From Tricholoma matsutake (lineage: Eukaryota > Basidiomycota > Agaricomycetes > Agaricales > Tricholomataceae), in the NCBI GenBank assembly GCA_026075535.2, contig AP026550.1, positions 3,658,001 through 3,722,000 on the forward strand: 64,000 bases of DNA, given 5' to 3'. The notes below the pieces were generated by a model that made no database searches, was not told the DNA's origin, and was given only the letters and a program-made list of their open reading frames with translations. Made by a program: the position numbers and the translations under genes. Of this stretch, positions 1-10,937 are shown one piece after another (position 1 is the stretch's first letter; each line of letters begins with the position of its first letter).

Positions 1-324
1 GTGGGTTTTTGGGTTAGTCTCGATTTCCTTTAGCATGCAAGCACTCAATCTGGACCGCCATCCAGTGCCATTAGAGAGAATATATCCAATGCGTGGGGTT
101 CCTGCGATGGAATATTTATTACGCGGTTAGTTGCCGACTTTTCCAACATGCGATGGCTAGATGCTTACTACAAGCCTGGATTCAAGACATTGGCACACCC
201 TACCCTGCACCCGTTTGCCACCATAGCAAACATGAGATGATCCAATCCGGAAGGCATTTGAAAAGGACATACGCCATTGCATGTATGTGAAGCTTTCATT
301 AGTGCGCGGGCCTAATCATGATCT

Positions 325-576
325 TTGAGGGTAGACTTGATGAGCCCACCTGCCTCCACCCCCGAATTTAATGGAAGGGATTTGAGTGGCCGAACTGATT
401 GGAGAAAGTTCGTTAAGTTGGACTGCATGGATGGGCCTGGGTTAACCGAAGATGAATTCTGGGGCTTGTTTGTCAAGTGCGATGCATGTGTGCTCATCAC
501 CATGCACCTCATGTTCCGTAGCCATCACTGTGACCCGCACATGGCGGATGAGTTGGACTTAACTGACCAGGAGTAG
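325..576 (+). pseudogene. fragment of an uncharacterised basidiomycete protein with a Cys/His motif
   Basis: A short open frame contains GLTEDEFWGLF followed by CDACVLITMHLMFRSHHC, a C-x2-C ... H-x-C arrangement like the C-terminal zinc-binding motif of a hypothetical protein family common in Agaricomycetes. No convincing start codon precedes it, and upstream coding-like sequence (about 235-310, reading DDPIRKAFEKDIRHCMYVK) is in another frame, so this is probably the tail of a broken or intron-split gene that begins outside or near the window start. No function is known to me for the family. Resemblance to the family is from memory and could be coincidental. Confidence 0.4.
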
Positions 577-1126
577 CTGAGCAGGAGACAAAATATGCCA
601 TGCATGCCGTTGCTATAGCCTTCTTCATTTTGATCCCTCTACCACACCCATGCCCATGAAAGCGGTACTAAAAGACTTCTTGATTTTTTTCCTTTCAATG
701 CATGCCTTCATAGCCATCATAGCCATCCATAGCTTTGAAGGTTACTAGCTAGTCACGTCTACATTCTTTTAAAACAATATACCCTCTGTATTTTTGAAAT
801 ACGCAAGCTCAATCCAATTATTACTTCAAATGTGCCCGTCGAGGCCTTCCATGCAGAGGGCTCGATTGCCAAAAGGAATTAGCGCAGTGGCAGGGAGGCG
901 AGCTGTGCAGGACCATCTAGCTACTGCTTGATCAGGCACTATCTTCACAGCTCACATCCATCTGTATATGTGTGCGTCACATAAAGCAGTATCAGGAATT
1001 GAGCCTGTGGATGGCAATGAAAGCACTGCCCTCGTAGCAGCCGGAATGAGCAACCAGCAGATAATATTGCAAGTCTTTTGGGCCTTATAGCATTAGTGTA
1101 GAAGCTGGGAGCAAAAGCGGAAAAAC
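577..1126. other. intergenic, no gene recognised
   Basis: Only short shadow frames are visible here. The stretch separates the Cys/His fragment from the last recognised exon of the first Crinkler-like gene. A missing 3' exon of that minus-strand gene could lie here, because the upstream exon ends in a good GTAAGT donor near 1133. Confidence 0.4.
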
Positions 1127-2726
1127 TTACCAAGACAAAGATAATTTTTGGAGGGCATCACTGGTTATCGGATCACTCAAGACACTCATCTCTCGGTCCA
1201 GGTGAAGAATGCAGGCCTCAGGTACCAAATAATTTACTTTCGCAAATAGAAGCGAAGCACGGGCATGCAGCGCTAGTAGACGTTTTGATGGCCTATTGGT
1301 GCATCCTTGAGGGAAGAAGAGCTCCCTCCCATCGAGATCGCCAAATGTTGCTGTCATCGCCATCTCTGCCTGAGTCATCATCCCGGCATTGGGGTTTCCC
1401 TTTGTTCGCAACTCGGCGGCCCTGTCAGAAAGCCGCACCATCCGGTACGCCTCATCAAGAAGTCGAAACCGGAGGCTCTCACCGTTGACTTCTACACACA
1501 GCCATGCCCTGTCGAAGGCATCCTCGACTGGTTTATAGAGAAGCAGTGCGTTGCGGACGTGATCAATGTTGGTGAACGATGTAAGAAGGGGGAGACTGCT
1601 CCGCCAACGCCATTGAAAAATATGGGCGCCAATAACGCTACCATGACAAAGTGTTTGACCGGTGGCCATGTCAAACAGGTCACCGTGTTTAGGGAGGCCA
1701 TAGAATAGCTTTACGTCATCCTTAAAATTAGGCGATCACCCTTGGCTGCCTTGGGAACCCTTTGTCACGTTCTCGAAGCCTAATGCAACTAAAAAGTGCA
1801 TTGATGTCAGCCATGGGAAGGGTTGCGCCTGCCGCAAAAACCGCTCTTACGCAGCAAGGTCAGGGAGGCAGGCATTGGATAGATTCAACCAAAGAGCTCA
1901 CCATTTGCTGGAGGCAACCAGACTAAAAAATGAACTTTATCCAAATCACGCGCACGAAAAAAATTGCACATGGCATCGACCGGAAGATCCTTCGGCTGAG
2001 GAGCCTCAGTGCAAAGAACAGTGAGATCTTGCTCCCTTAGGTCATCTAAAGTCGGCATGCTCTGCATTGGCAAAATGTCTAAAGGAGAGCCAAGGTTAGG
2101 GCCGATAAACATCTCCGCCTCAAGCGTCTTGAGTATGTGATGCTGCAGGTCTGCAATTCTTGCTGATGCCCTAACGTTGGTCCTAACTCGGGGGCAAATC
2201 TTTCCTTCATCGATAGGAAGGATGCTTATTGCGTATCTTGTTGTATCATCGACAAGGGGGTGAGGGGCTGGAGCATAAGAGAGAGAACAACAGAGCAAGT
2301 TAAGGCTTCTAAGCAATGTTCCAGTCGCAACAATGGTTTGGGCTCACCATCAAGTGGCAGCTTTACAAAAAGGTGGATCCTATCATCCGGCGGCTGACTC
2401 TGCCATACCGTGGACACATTCTTCCACTCCGCTAGCTCTGCTGCTCCCTTGACTTTGGGTGTGTTGACCAGGTCTACAAGAGACTCCATATTGAAATTAT
2501 TCAGGTCGACATCCACCTGATCAAGCACATTCATTGAGGTATTGTTACCGGACTGAAAAATGGCGCTTACTTTGTACACAGATAGGTCTTTGCTGTCGAC
2601 GTGTCGCAGAGCGCCATGACGGGCGTGTATTTGAATTCTTGATTTCAGACTGTCAATCTTCTCACTGCCCTCTGCCTCAATGGAAAACGTCCTAATTTCC
2701 CTTTCAATGATGCATCGTATCTGCAT
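1127..2726 (-). pseudogene. Crinkler-like protein with two header domains and an HNH-type domain (copy 1, frameshifted)
   Basis: Three blocks read right to left. About 2726-2340 encodes a ubiquitin-like Crinkler header, starting MQIRCIIEREIRTF, with SKDLSVYKV, and ending DRIHLFVKLP. About 2310-1885 encodes a second header-like block ending DKVHFLVWLPP. About 1735-1134 encodes a fungal HNH-type domain with AHIFQ..W and NALLLYKP. Crinkler headers joined to nuclease-like C-termini are known effector-type proteins of oomycetes and fungi, usually predicted to act in nuclei. Relative to the copy at 4341-5960, about 10 nt are missing near 2305, so the headers are in different frames and the gene is probably broken. 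Where HNH domains usually have the third histidine (three residues before F of FDR) this copy has Glu. Exon 3 ends in GTAAGT near 1133; the last exon was not found. Confidence 0.72.
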
Positions 2727-4340
2727 GATACCTGGGCAGGCATTTGATGGCTTGGGGCCTTGAAGTATGCCAGAAACGATGCTGCCTTTTTTTGATTGAT
2801 CGTCTCGATTGATCGTCAGTAACGACTCAAGAGGGTGAAGATGAAGCTAATGCTGGCATGAACCCAACAAACATAAACCTGGCCGTGGGCATGGTCTAAT
2901 AAGCGCCCGCCGTACTAACGCCTCACTTAAATCCTAGCTTGAAGAACTTGAACATGGCCAACGCGAGATGAAAAGCCAGGCTGAAAAAAAGCCCCGCCTG
3001 GCGACTGTGCATCCTAACTTGAAGAGCCAGAACAATCTGAGCAACGTAAGTGACCATAGTCTAGAAGAACACCTTCGTCCTCTTCTGGACGACTTCCAAA
3101 ATCATGTCAAGACAGATCCAACCCAGCAGGTATTGTGTGGTTAGGGCAGTGTGGATTGGGTGCTTTGATGAGAAGTGGTTAGATAGAAGTGCGACAATAG
3201 AAGTGTGACAATGATGGAAATGGATGAACAGAGAGTTTTAGCGCCTTGTGGACCCATTCACTAAGCTGCTCCCCTACGAAATGATTAGCCCACCCTACCG
3301 CTACACATTGCTTGCACAGATTTCCCGGGCACGAGTAAAGGACGGGCATTGTGTAGCTCATAGCTTATGCAAAGGGGTTCTCACTTCAAGGGGACAGAGT
3401 CTGATGCTTGAAGTTCCCGCCAAGGGCTTTTGGGCGAGCTGCTGATACCACCAGCAGGCTGAAGGAATGCTCAACCTACTGCTCGAAGGCGATGCAAACG
3501 TAAAATTGAGTGACAACAAGTCAAACTCAACGCAGGTGATGAAAAGTCAGACCTGCAGGGGAGCACAGAGAAGACGAGTGCTACTAGGTCACACAAGAAA
3601 CTTGAATGGCAGTTGCCAAGTGACTCAGGCTCTTCGGGCGGCCCAGTGCCAGTGCCAGTGTCACGGTTGCCCCGAGTCGGAGTGGACCGGCCCGCCAGAT
3701 CAACAATGTCAAATTCAATACCTCAGGCTACTGGTACTACTAAGTAGTAGTTGATCATTACATTTTGAAGTTCAAGTTGGTTGAACATGCGCCGTGTGAC
3801 ACAGCTTCGGTCAACTTGAGCTTCGTTGCGCTCGTTATCCCCGACGACGAGTACGCTATCTACTCATTTCTCACCCTTCTCATTTGCTTTTTTTTGTAAA
3901 TAACATTTATGTATGTAGTATAGTACTACATACTATGTTGTTAATAATCAGTATTTTCTATAACAAGCTCCGAGTCTCTCCCTCGACTCCGATAAGAGCC
4001 TCATGAAGAGGTGCCTGTGCCTCATGTGAGGACTATGTATTCATATACAAGTGACTGCATATGTCTCTACATGAGAAGAGAAGAGGGGATACAGGGGGAA
4101 GTGAGGGGAGTACGAAACAGGGTACCATGTATTGCCGGGCTTATACAGTCAAAAAAATGGGTAGAAGGATTTATGTAGAGGTAGGGATTGATCATAATGC
4201 CGCGGATATAATAATTTATCAGGCAACTGTTAAGCGTTCGCTACTACTAGTAGATATCCCTGAAGTAGGCCTCCGTTGCATGTCAGGCTTCCATGCCATG
4301 TCAGAGTTGTATCCCATGGAGATTGACGTGATTTACTCAC
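2727..4340. other. intergenic between Crinkler copies 1 and 2
   Basis: No gene is recognised. It holds one inverted copy of a dispersed repeat core (3506-3560), a short CCAGTG microsatellite near 3640-3660, and an AT-rich stretch near 3885-3960. Short frames near 4061-4537 on plus are shadows of the minus-strand HNH exon. The final exon of Crinkler copy 2 may lie just left of 4330, beyond the donor GTGAGT. Confidence 0.4.
3506..3560 (-). repeat. dispersed repeat core, copy 1
   Basis: On minus the block runs CCTGCAGG, TCTGACTTTTCATCAC, spacer, TTTGACTTGTTGTCAC, TCAA. It is the same core found at 10420-10471 (inverted), 10673-10728, 16673-16726 and 24637-24690. Each copy carries two direct copies of a motif close to GTCTGACTTTTCGTCAC separated by about 9 nt, preceded by the palindrome CCTGCAGG. 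Confidence 0.7.
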
Positions 4341-5960
4341 AGGCAGGCTGGCATGAACAGACAACATCCATTGTTCAATGGAGAAGCCAAGGTCAGGCTG
4401 ATTTGCGCCATTCGTTTCATCGTCCGAGAAAATATGTTGAGGAATTGGGAATTCGATATTGGGGTACAGGCTCCAGGCTTTTAACCATGCACCATATGCG
4501 TGTAAGGCTAGTAATCGTTTCGATGGCCGCATTGTAGAGCCCGCAGGAAATTGCACCTCCTGCCCATTGAGGTCGCCAAATGTTAAATCGAGTTCCTCAA
4601 CAGCTTCATCAGCCAGTCGAGGTACAGTTTGTAACGCACAAGCTTTACTGGCCAGGTTGACGTCACGGAGGTCCTCATCAAAAAGGTGAAATGACATCCT
4701 GCCCACACTGTTGACTTGGATACACAGCTTCCCCCGATCAAATGCCCATGCAACTGGCCTGTAGAGCATCAAACTGTTGGGCACATCATCGATACTTGTC
4801 AATGCTGTGAACAGTGGTAGAAATTTCCGCCACCTGGGCTGGAAAATGTGAGTCATCACCACACGCTCACGCGGAAAGGCTTCCCCAGTAGCCATGTCGA
4901 ACAGGCTATCCTGATCAAACTGGCCATACTCTCGCTTCACAACATGCTGAAAACTCAGCAATCCATCAGCTCGACTGTGCGAAATGGATGTATCACTCTT
5001 GAAGTCGAGTATGCCCATCATAGTTACCGTCATCAGCCAGCCAAGGGCATTATGCATGGATGGCGGGAAACACTCTTAGGCTGTAGGGTCAGGCAGCCAT
5101 TGGATAGATTCAACCAAAGAGCTCACCATTTGCTGGAGGCAACCAGACTAAAAAATGAACTTTATCCAAATCACGCGCACGAAAAAAATCGCACATGGCA
5201 TCGACCGGAAGATCCTTCGGCTGAGGAGCCTCAGTGCAAAGAACAGCGAGATCTTGCTCCCTTAGGTCATCTAAAGTCGGCATGCTCTGCATTGGCAAAA
5301 TGTCTAAAGGAGAGCCAAGGTTAGGGCCGATAAACATCTCTGCCTCAAGCATCTTGAGTATGTGATGCTGCAGGTCTGCAATTCTTGCTGATGCCCTAAC
5401 GTCGGTCCTAACTCGGGGGCGAATCTTTCCTTCATTGATAGGAAGGATGCTTATTGCGTATCTTGTATCATCGACAAGGGGGCGAGGGGCTGGAGCATAA
5501 GAAAGAGAACAACGGAACAAGTTAAATAGGAAGAAGGCTTCTAAGCAATGCTCCGGTCGCAACAATGGTTTGGGCTCACCATCAAGCGGCAGCTTTACAA
5601 AAAGGTGGATCCTATCATCCGGCGGCTGACTTTGCCATACTGTGGACACTTTCTTCCACTCCGCTAGCTCTGCTGCTCCCTTGACTTCGGGTGTGTTGAC
5701 CAGGTCTACAAGAGACTCCATATTGAAATTATTCAGGTCGAGATCCACCTGATCAAGCACTGAGGCATTGTTACCAGACTGAAAAATGGTGCTTACTTTG
5801 TACATGGATAGGTCTTTGCTGTCGACATTTCGGAACACACCATGACAGCCGTGCCCAAGAACAAGCGATTTGAGCTCGCTAATATGATAATGTCTTGATA
5901 GTTTGACGGAGAAAGTGCGGCATTCTTGCTGGATGATACAGCAAATTTCCCAGTCCTGTT
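4341..5960 (-). CDS. Crinkler-like protein with two header domains and an HNH-type domain (copy 2)
   Basis: Same architecture as the neighbouring minus-strand copy. Nucleotides about 5950-5550 encode header 1 (SKDLSMYKV, later DRIHLFVKLP). About 5540-5110 encode header 2 (TRYAISILP, then DKVHFLVWLPP). The two are joined in one open frame from 5838 to 5110. The HNH-type exon (about 5057-4341) has THIFQPRW, NSLMLYRPVAWAFDRGKLC and a long C-terminal tail, ending at a GTGAGT donor. The residue three before F of FDR, normally the third HNH histidine, is Ala. The frame upstream of 5838 continues header-like (IIQQECRTFSV) but no in-frame ATG is visible at the position matching the start of copy 1, so the 5' end may be damaged or use another exon. 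Predicted effector-type or conflict-type nuclease-like protein; activity doubtful. Confidence 0.72.
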
Positions 5961-6189
5961 CAACAAGCTGGGTGGATTTCGATCTTGATCAAAACATTCG
6001 TGGCATTTGAATGTGAGCGCAACAATTACTCCGCTGACTTATCAGCAGCGAGGGAGGTTGAATGAGCTTAAATTTCCGAGTCGTGAAGGGGTTGCACTGC
6101 TCCTGGACCTGGGCAAGTGCCAAGCGGCTGCACTATGATCATTACAGTCATCATCACGTTGAAGCACTGCCACTCGGGTACTTAATAGT

Positions 6190-7339
6190 CAGATGTCCCC
6201 TCAAGGTAAGATCCCTTTCACCTACCCCATCAACTACACAATGCATGTCGAGGTTCTCAGCCCAATTGGCATACAAGTTCGTGCAGCAGCAAAGCCCCGA
6301 GAGTTACAGGATCACATATGCAGGGCACTTAAGGCACGCGTGCTTATCGGCGAAGCCTGTTATTCTCCTATGGAGATTGTGCCACTGCAGCAATTGTGGG
6401 ATCTGGATGACGTAAAAAAGCACAATCTCACTGACCTTCGTACCGGGGCTCAGCAGCTGGACAGTCTCCCACACGATACAGCCTTGTCCGATATTTTTAC
6501 TGCGCAGCCTGATTATTCGGATAGAATTCATTTTCTAGTTTGGTTACCCCCTGAAGATCGTGAGTTTCTTTTGTCGAATCCATCCAGTACCTGACCTTAC
6601 TGCCTTAGAGCGATTTCCACCACCCCCACATCATGCCCTCACCTGGTTGATGACTATAACCATGATGAACATTCTCAATTTTGAGAATATTACATCTGTT
6701 TCGCAGAGTCTCTATGGGGGACGGCGCCGTTTCAAACATCTCGTGCTGCGAGAGTATGGCCAGTTTGATCAGAATAACCGATTTGACATGGCCACTGGAG
6801 AAACCTTTCCCGATGTGGCGGTGACCCATATTTTTCCGTACAGGTGGCAGAAATTTCTACCACAGTTCACATCATTGAACGAAATCAATGATGTGAGTAA
6901 TGGCCTGATGCTCTACCAGCCAGTCGCATGGGCATTTAATTGGGCAAAACTGTGCATCCAAGTTGACAGCGCGGGCAGGATGTTTTTTCACCTTTTTGAT
7001 GAAGAGCTCCGTGATGTCCGTCTGGCCAGCAAGGCTTGCTCGTTACAGGCGGTAGCTGCACAGGATGATGAAGTTCTTGGGATCGGAGGGACTGAACTCG
7101 ATGCAACATTTGGCGACCTCCACGGGCAGGCCTTGCAGTTTCTTGTGGATTCTACAGTTCGGCCATCAAAGCGATTACTGGCCTTACATGCATATGCTGC
7201 AGGTTTACAAGCCCAGAGCCTGAGCCCCAATGTCGAATTAACAATTCCTCAATATAATTTCTTAGACGATGAAACAACTGGTCAAGCCCTTTATTTCTTC
7301 ATCGATCTGTGGAGAAAGGCTGTTCGCGATGGCCCGCCT
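6190..7339 (+). CDS. Crinkler-like protein with one visible header and an HNH-type domain (copy 3)
   Basis: Divergent from the other two copies. Exon about 6200-6559 encodes a header block (HVEVLSPIGIQVRAAAKPRE ... DRIHFLVWLPPEDR) matching header 2 of its neighbours. An intron at 6560-6608 (GTGAGT..TTAG, 49 nt) joins in phase to an HNH-type exon 6609-7339 (THIFPYRWQKFLP, NGLMLYQPVAWAFNWAKLC, then FGDLHGQALQF and PSKRLLALHAYAA). The exon ends at GTGAGT, exactly as in copy 2, so a short last exon is expected downstream. The usual third histidine is Ala, and the FDR of copies 1 and 2 reads FNW. A first header was not recognised, although coding-like sequence at 6062-6190 may hold it; the start is uncertain. 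Confidence 0.7.
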
Positions 7340-7945
7340 GTGAGTAAATCATGTGGATCTACTTGCCATGCAATCCTGACATGCTGCGGAAGCCTGACTC
7401 CGATACTACTAGTGCTTACCTGACAGATTCTTAAATTCCCAGCATATGGACAGCAAAGTGACAGCACGATTATATTATTCAATTGTATTACTTTCAATTA
7501 CATTGAACTGTACTGCTTGATGTGGTTTGTACTACTGATGTTACGTGCCAGTTCCACGGAAGGTACCGCCATAATGAATAGAGCGGATTTCATATGGAGT
7601 GAGAATCCGAGCCATCCGAGGAGTGGTTAGTAGAGACAGCTTTCACTGCCTGGATGAGATGGGATCAAATAATCTGGAGCTGCACATGATCTGATCACGG
7701 CGCCCCACGAATGTAGATAGAGATGCACACAGGCGCCTACCTGAAAAGGCCCACTGGCAGCTCCTCATGAGGTGTGCTATACACTACAACGTCCAGTCCA
7801 TTGAATTGCATCTCACAGACCAAAAGGTGAACTCATCAGTAAGTACCATTAAAGGGCACTATTGAAGTCGCAGAATTATTAAAATTGTACGCATGACACA
7901 TGCTAAATGTCGTTCCAGAAATGTACATCAACATTAAATGGCATG
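7340..7945. other. intergenic between Crinkler copy 3 and the zinc-finger gene
   Basis: The 3' end of the plus-strand Crinkler gene and the 3' end of the minus-strand zinc-finger gene converge here. A last exon of the Crinkler copy could occur within it. I recognise nothing else. Confidence 0.4.
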
Positions 7946-10362
7946 CTAGAAGTTGACAATCAGGATTGACATTGTGAGTGAGGAAAATAAACATCCTGAC
8001 CTGATTATGATGTATCGACACCGCTCCCTCAACCCTCCTACCACTGTTGTCATTCCATCTGACTGAAGGAGGGGAACTGCCCGATACCGTGATTTGCCCT
8101 TGTGTTCAATCTCGGGACACTTGTAAAGAGCAGTGCGTCCATCCCTTATCATCTTCCTGTATCCAACAGGCTGATGACAAGTGTCACAGGAAACATAGCG
8201 CCCATTTGGCCTGTATCGAATTGCTGCCCCACAAAGCAATACAGCATCATCCCCACGAAGGAGAACCACAGAAGTGTTAGTAAGAAGTGAGACACAAACT
8301 GATCGCTCAAGCGCCTTCAGCAAAGTCTCATTTCCCATAACATGGAAGTCAAAAACATGATAATACAGAGCAACCACAATGAGGAGAGGGTCAAGGGCAT
8401 AACCCGTAAAGCTCAAGCTCGAGTCGAAGCCAAAGGCGGTGCTAAATATCAATGTCAACACTATCAGCTGGAAGTTACATAACTAAAAACCTACACAGCG
8501 TTTCTAAGTGAGCTGAAATGTCTCCTGACAAAATATCCACAGCTGCTGAGGAGTAGGACGCTATTTGAGAACTGATGATGTCGCAGTGTAGGCAAGATAT
8601 ACTCCAAAATCTGAACCGTGGTTAATAACAGGTCTAGATAGTTGTAGTAGTTAGTACAAACCACATTAATCCCCGTACACTTCTCGGTGGAAAAATGAAG
8701 TAAACCAGTGGTAGGATCGGCATGTGTCTGCAGTAATAATACAAAACGGCACTCAGGTGCACCATGTATAAACGCAGTGATTAACCCAGCATTCTTGACT
8801 AGAAGAAATTTCTCATTCCTATCCGAAAGGTCTTTGAATGGATGTACAAGGCTGAGGAGTTGGTTTTCCTACATCAAATCGACGTTAATAAGTCATCAAC
8901 CAAGGGTGTCCTACTTAAGTTACCTTGCTGTGGAAATAGCCACGTACCTGGCCATCAATGGTGGTAGCAGGCGCACGAGAATGGGGTCCTTTGTCCAAAT
9001 ACACCATGTAGATGATCAATGAGGTGGTATTTATACCTGAATGGGATGGTGCAGTAGCACGGGAGGGGATGGAATACTAGATAGTCATATCAACAAAATC
9101 ACATGGGTCAATTGAAAACTACTACCTGCGGGGCAAGTCCGGTAGATTTGTAGCAGTCGGGGCAAATGAATTGATCTCCATCAAGAAATCTTTCAGGAAG
9201 ACAGCCTATGAGGTCTCCTTTGCTTATGCATGATGTGAAAGCTTTGCAAAGAGTACACGAGCGTACATAGCCTCCTTGGCGACAAAAGAAGCATAACTAG
9301 AAGGATAGATTGTCAGTGATTCATCTATTAAGAGCGGAGGTCCCTGCATACATTGTTGGCAGACTTTGGTAGTTGTTGCAAAGCAGCTGATAGAAAGAAC
9401 GGTTAATCGGTAAGAACATGAAACAAATATGAGAGAAACATGATAAACATCTCAACGTAACATGGATATGCTCATTGAAGTGGTCAAGGCAGTGGCCAGT
9501 ACCCACACAGATAGGAATGTCATATTGTAAAAAGAACAATGCAGTAAACGTCTTCGATGTGGTCAAGGCGGTGGCCCATACCCACAAAGGTAGGAATGTC
9601 ATATTGTAAAAAGAACAATGCAGTAAACGTCTTCGATGTGGTCAAGGCGGCGGCCCATACCCACAAAGATAGGAATGTCATATTGTAAAGAGAACAATGC
9701 AGTAAACGTCTTCGATGTGGTCAAGGCAGTGGCCCATACCCACAAAGGCTCTAGGAATCTCATATTGAACAATGCAGTAAACATCTTCGATGTGGTCAAG
9801 GCGGCGGCCAATACCCACAATGAAGTAATGGAAAGGATAATGTAAAGAGTAGCTACAGTTGATAGAAGAATGAGTTGGATGACGTACCATTCACGTGGCG
9901 AAGGGGTGGCACTCGAGCGGTGGATCTTGATGTAGTTATCAAAGGCATATAAATTTGATTTCGAGGGCTGGAGTGCAGTTGTTGGTTTGACAAGTTCTTT
10001 CTACCGGTGGGGGTACCATCTGCATGAGGAGGTATCGGGTCGATAAAACTGGGAGCTCGAGCTTGATGAGGTATGGGATCATCAAAACTCAGAGCTCGGG
10101 CTGGGCGAGGAGGTATGGGATCGTCAAAACTAGGCGCTCGGGGTGGACAAGGAGGTATGGGATCGTCAAAACTAGGCGCTCGGGGTGGACGAGGAGGTAT
10201 GGGATCGTCAAAACTAGGCACTCGGGGTGGACGAGGAGGTATGGGATCGTCAAAACTAGGTGCTCGGGGTGGACGAGGAGGTATGCAATGGTCAAAACTA
10301 GGAGCTCGGACTGCGGGCATGATGGGTGAACGTTGAAACGTTGAAGGTTGACCGTTGTTCAA
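7946..10362 (-). CDS. multi-exon uncharacterised protein with Pro-rich repeats and a PHD-like zinc finger
   Basis: The likely first exon (10362 to about 9893, starting MNNGQPSTFQRSP) encodes about six 14-residue repeats of the form PPRAPSFDDPIPPR and ends in GTACGT. After a region with a 79-bp minisatellite, an exon at 9296-9126 encodes a Cys-rich module, CFFCRQGG..RSCTLC....C..CLPERF..GDQFICPDC, resembling a PHD or related treble-clef finger. Coding-like exons follow at about 9034-8945, 8880-8490 and 8441-8046; the last has CDTCHQPVGYRKM and CPEIEH. Spacing fits short fungal introns but not every splice junction keeps phase by eye, so the model is approximate. The gene is divergent from the JmjC gene at 10938, suggesting chromatin-related function by association only. 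I do not recognise the full-length family. Confidence 0.5.
9475..9825. repeat. 79-bp minisatellite, about four to five copies
   Basis: The unit contains GATGTGGTCAAGGCGGTGGC, CATACCCACAAAGGTAGGAA and CAATGCAGTAAACGTCTTC and repeats with a period near 79 bp. Because 79 is not a multiple of three the array would change frame each unit if translated, so it more likely lies in an intron of the zinc-finger gene than in an exon. Copies differ mainly by G/A and C/T changes. Confidence 0.8.
10060..10310 (-). repeat. 42-bp coding minisatellite (14-residue repeat)
   Basis: About six copies of a 42-bp unit containing GGTATGGGATCGTCAAAACT and GGCGCTCGGGGTGGACGA. On minus it keeps frame and encodes 14 residues close to PPRAPSFDDPIPPR. 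The period divisible by three and the near-synonymous variation fit a translated repeat in the first exon of the zinc-finger gene. Confidence 0.8.
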
Positions 10363-10419
10363 GTTGAAGTGTCACGGCCTAGGCAGTGCGCCCAAAGGTT
10401 CCAGATCCCAATGAAAAAC

Positions 10420-10471
10420 TGAGTGACAAGTCAGACTCAAGTCACTGGGTGACGAAAAGTCAAACCTGTGG
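10420..10471 (-). repeat. dispersed repeat core, inverted copy
   Basis: Inverted version of the core described at 3506-3560 (GAGTGACAAGTCAGACTC and GGGTGACGAAAAGTCAAACC on plus). With the forward copy at 10673-10728 it forms an inverted pair about 200 bp apart between two divergent genes. Confidence 0.65.
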
Positions 10472-10514
10472 GCGACAGAACAAAGGGATAGACAAGGCAG
10501 GGTTAAGTTACAAG

Positions 10515-10815
10515 TACTTCAAGTTTGATGCTGTTTGGTTCCTTTTGCAACGGTCACATGCAGAGTTGAGCGTTGAACATTGAACGTTGAACTTACTCGT
10601 AGTGCCACCGTGACTGATCTTTCGTGGCAAGGACGACAAGCCCAGTTTGTTTCCCACCCATCTAAGTTCGTTACCTGCAGGCCTGACTATTTGTCACCTG
10701 CTTTGAGTCTGACTTTTAGTCACTCAATCCATTCCAGCTTGACCTGACTCAGAAGCCCTTGACGGAAGGCTCAACACCATATTTACGTCGCTGGTATGCC
10801 CTCACCTATACCTCT
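10515..10815 (+). promoter_or_regulatory. about 300-bp dispersed repeat upstream of the JmjC gene
   Basis: The segment is clearly similar over its length to 16505-16825: shared blocks are CTTCAAGTTTGATGCTGTTT, the core CCTGCAGG/GTCTGACTTTT, GACCTGACTCAGAAGCCCTT, and a distal CATATTTA..GCTGGTATGC. Both copies are in plus orientation and end shortly before a start codon (about 120 bp here, about 45 bp at 16868). The CATATTTA stretch could act as a TATA-like element. Reading it as a shared promoter is inference; a MITE or TE end is the alternative. Confidence 0.55.
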
Positions 10816-10937
10816 TAAGGTTGAACGTTATTGATCCTTGTCAGTGTGAAAAGTCGGACTCGAGTATGTAGCACTAATCAATACAACAAACTTCCGTTCC
10901 TCAAGTGTTCCTTCGCATCCTCAGGCTTTTGGTGCTA

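Noticed and set aside
9321..9890. Protein-coding reading of the 79-bp minisatellite (GM/TGHCLDHIEDVYCIV)
   Set aside because: Period is not divisible by three, so the frame changes each unit; more likely intronic.
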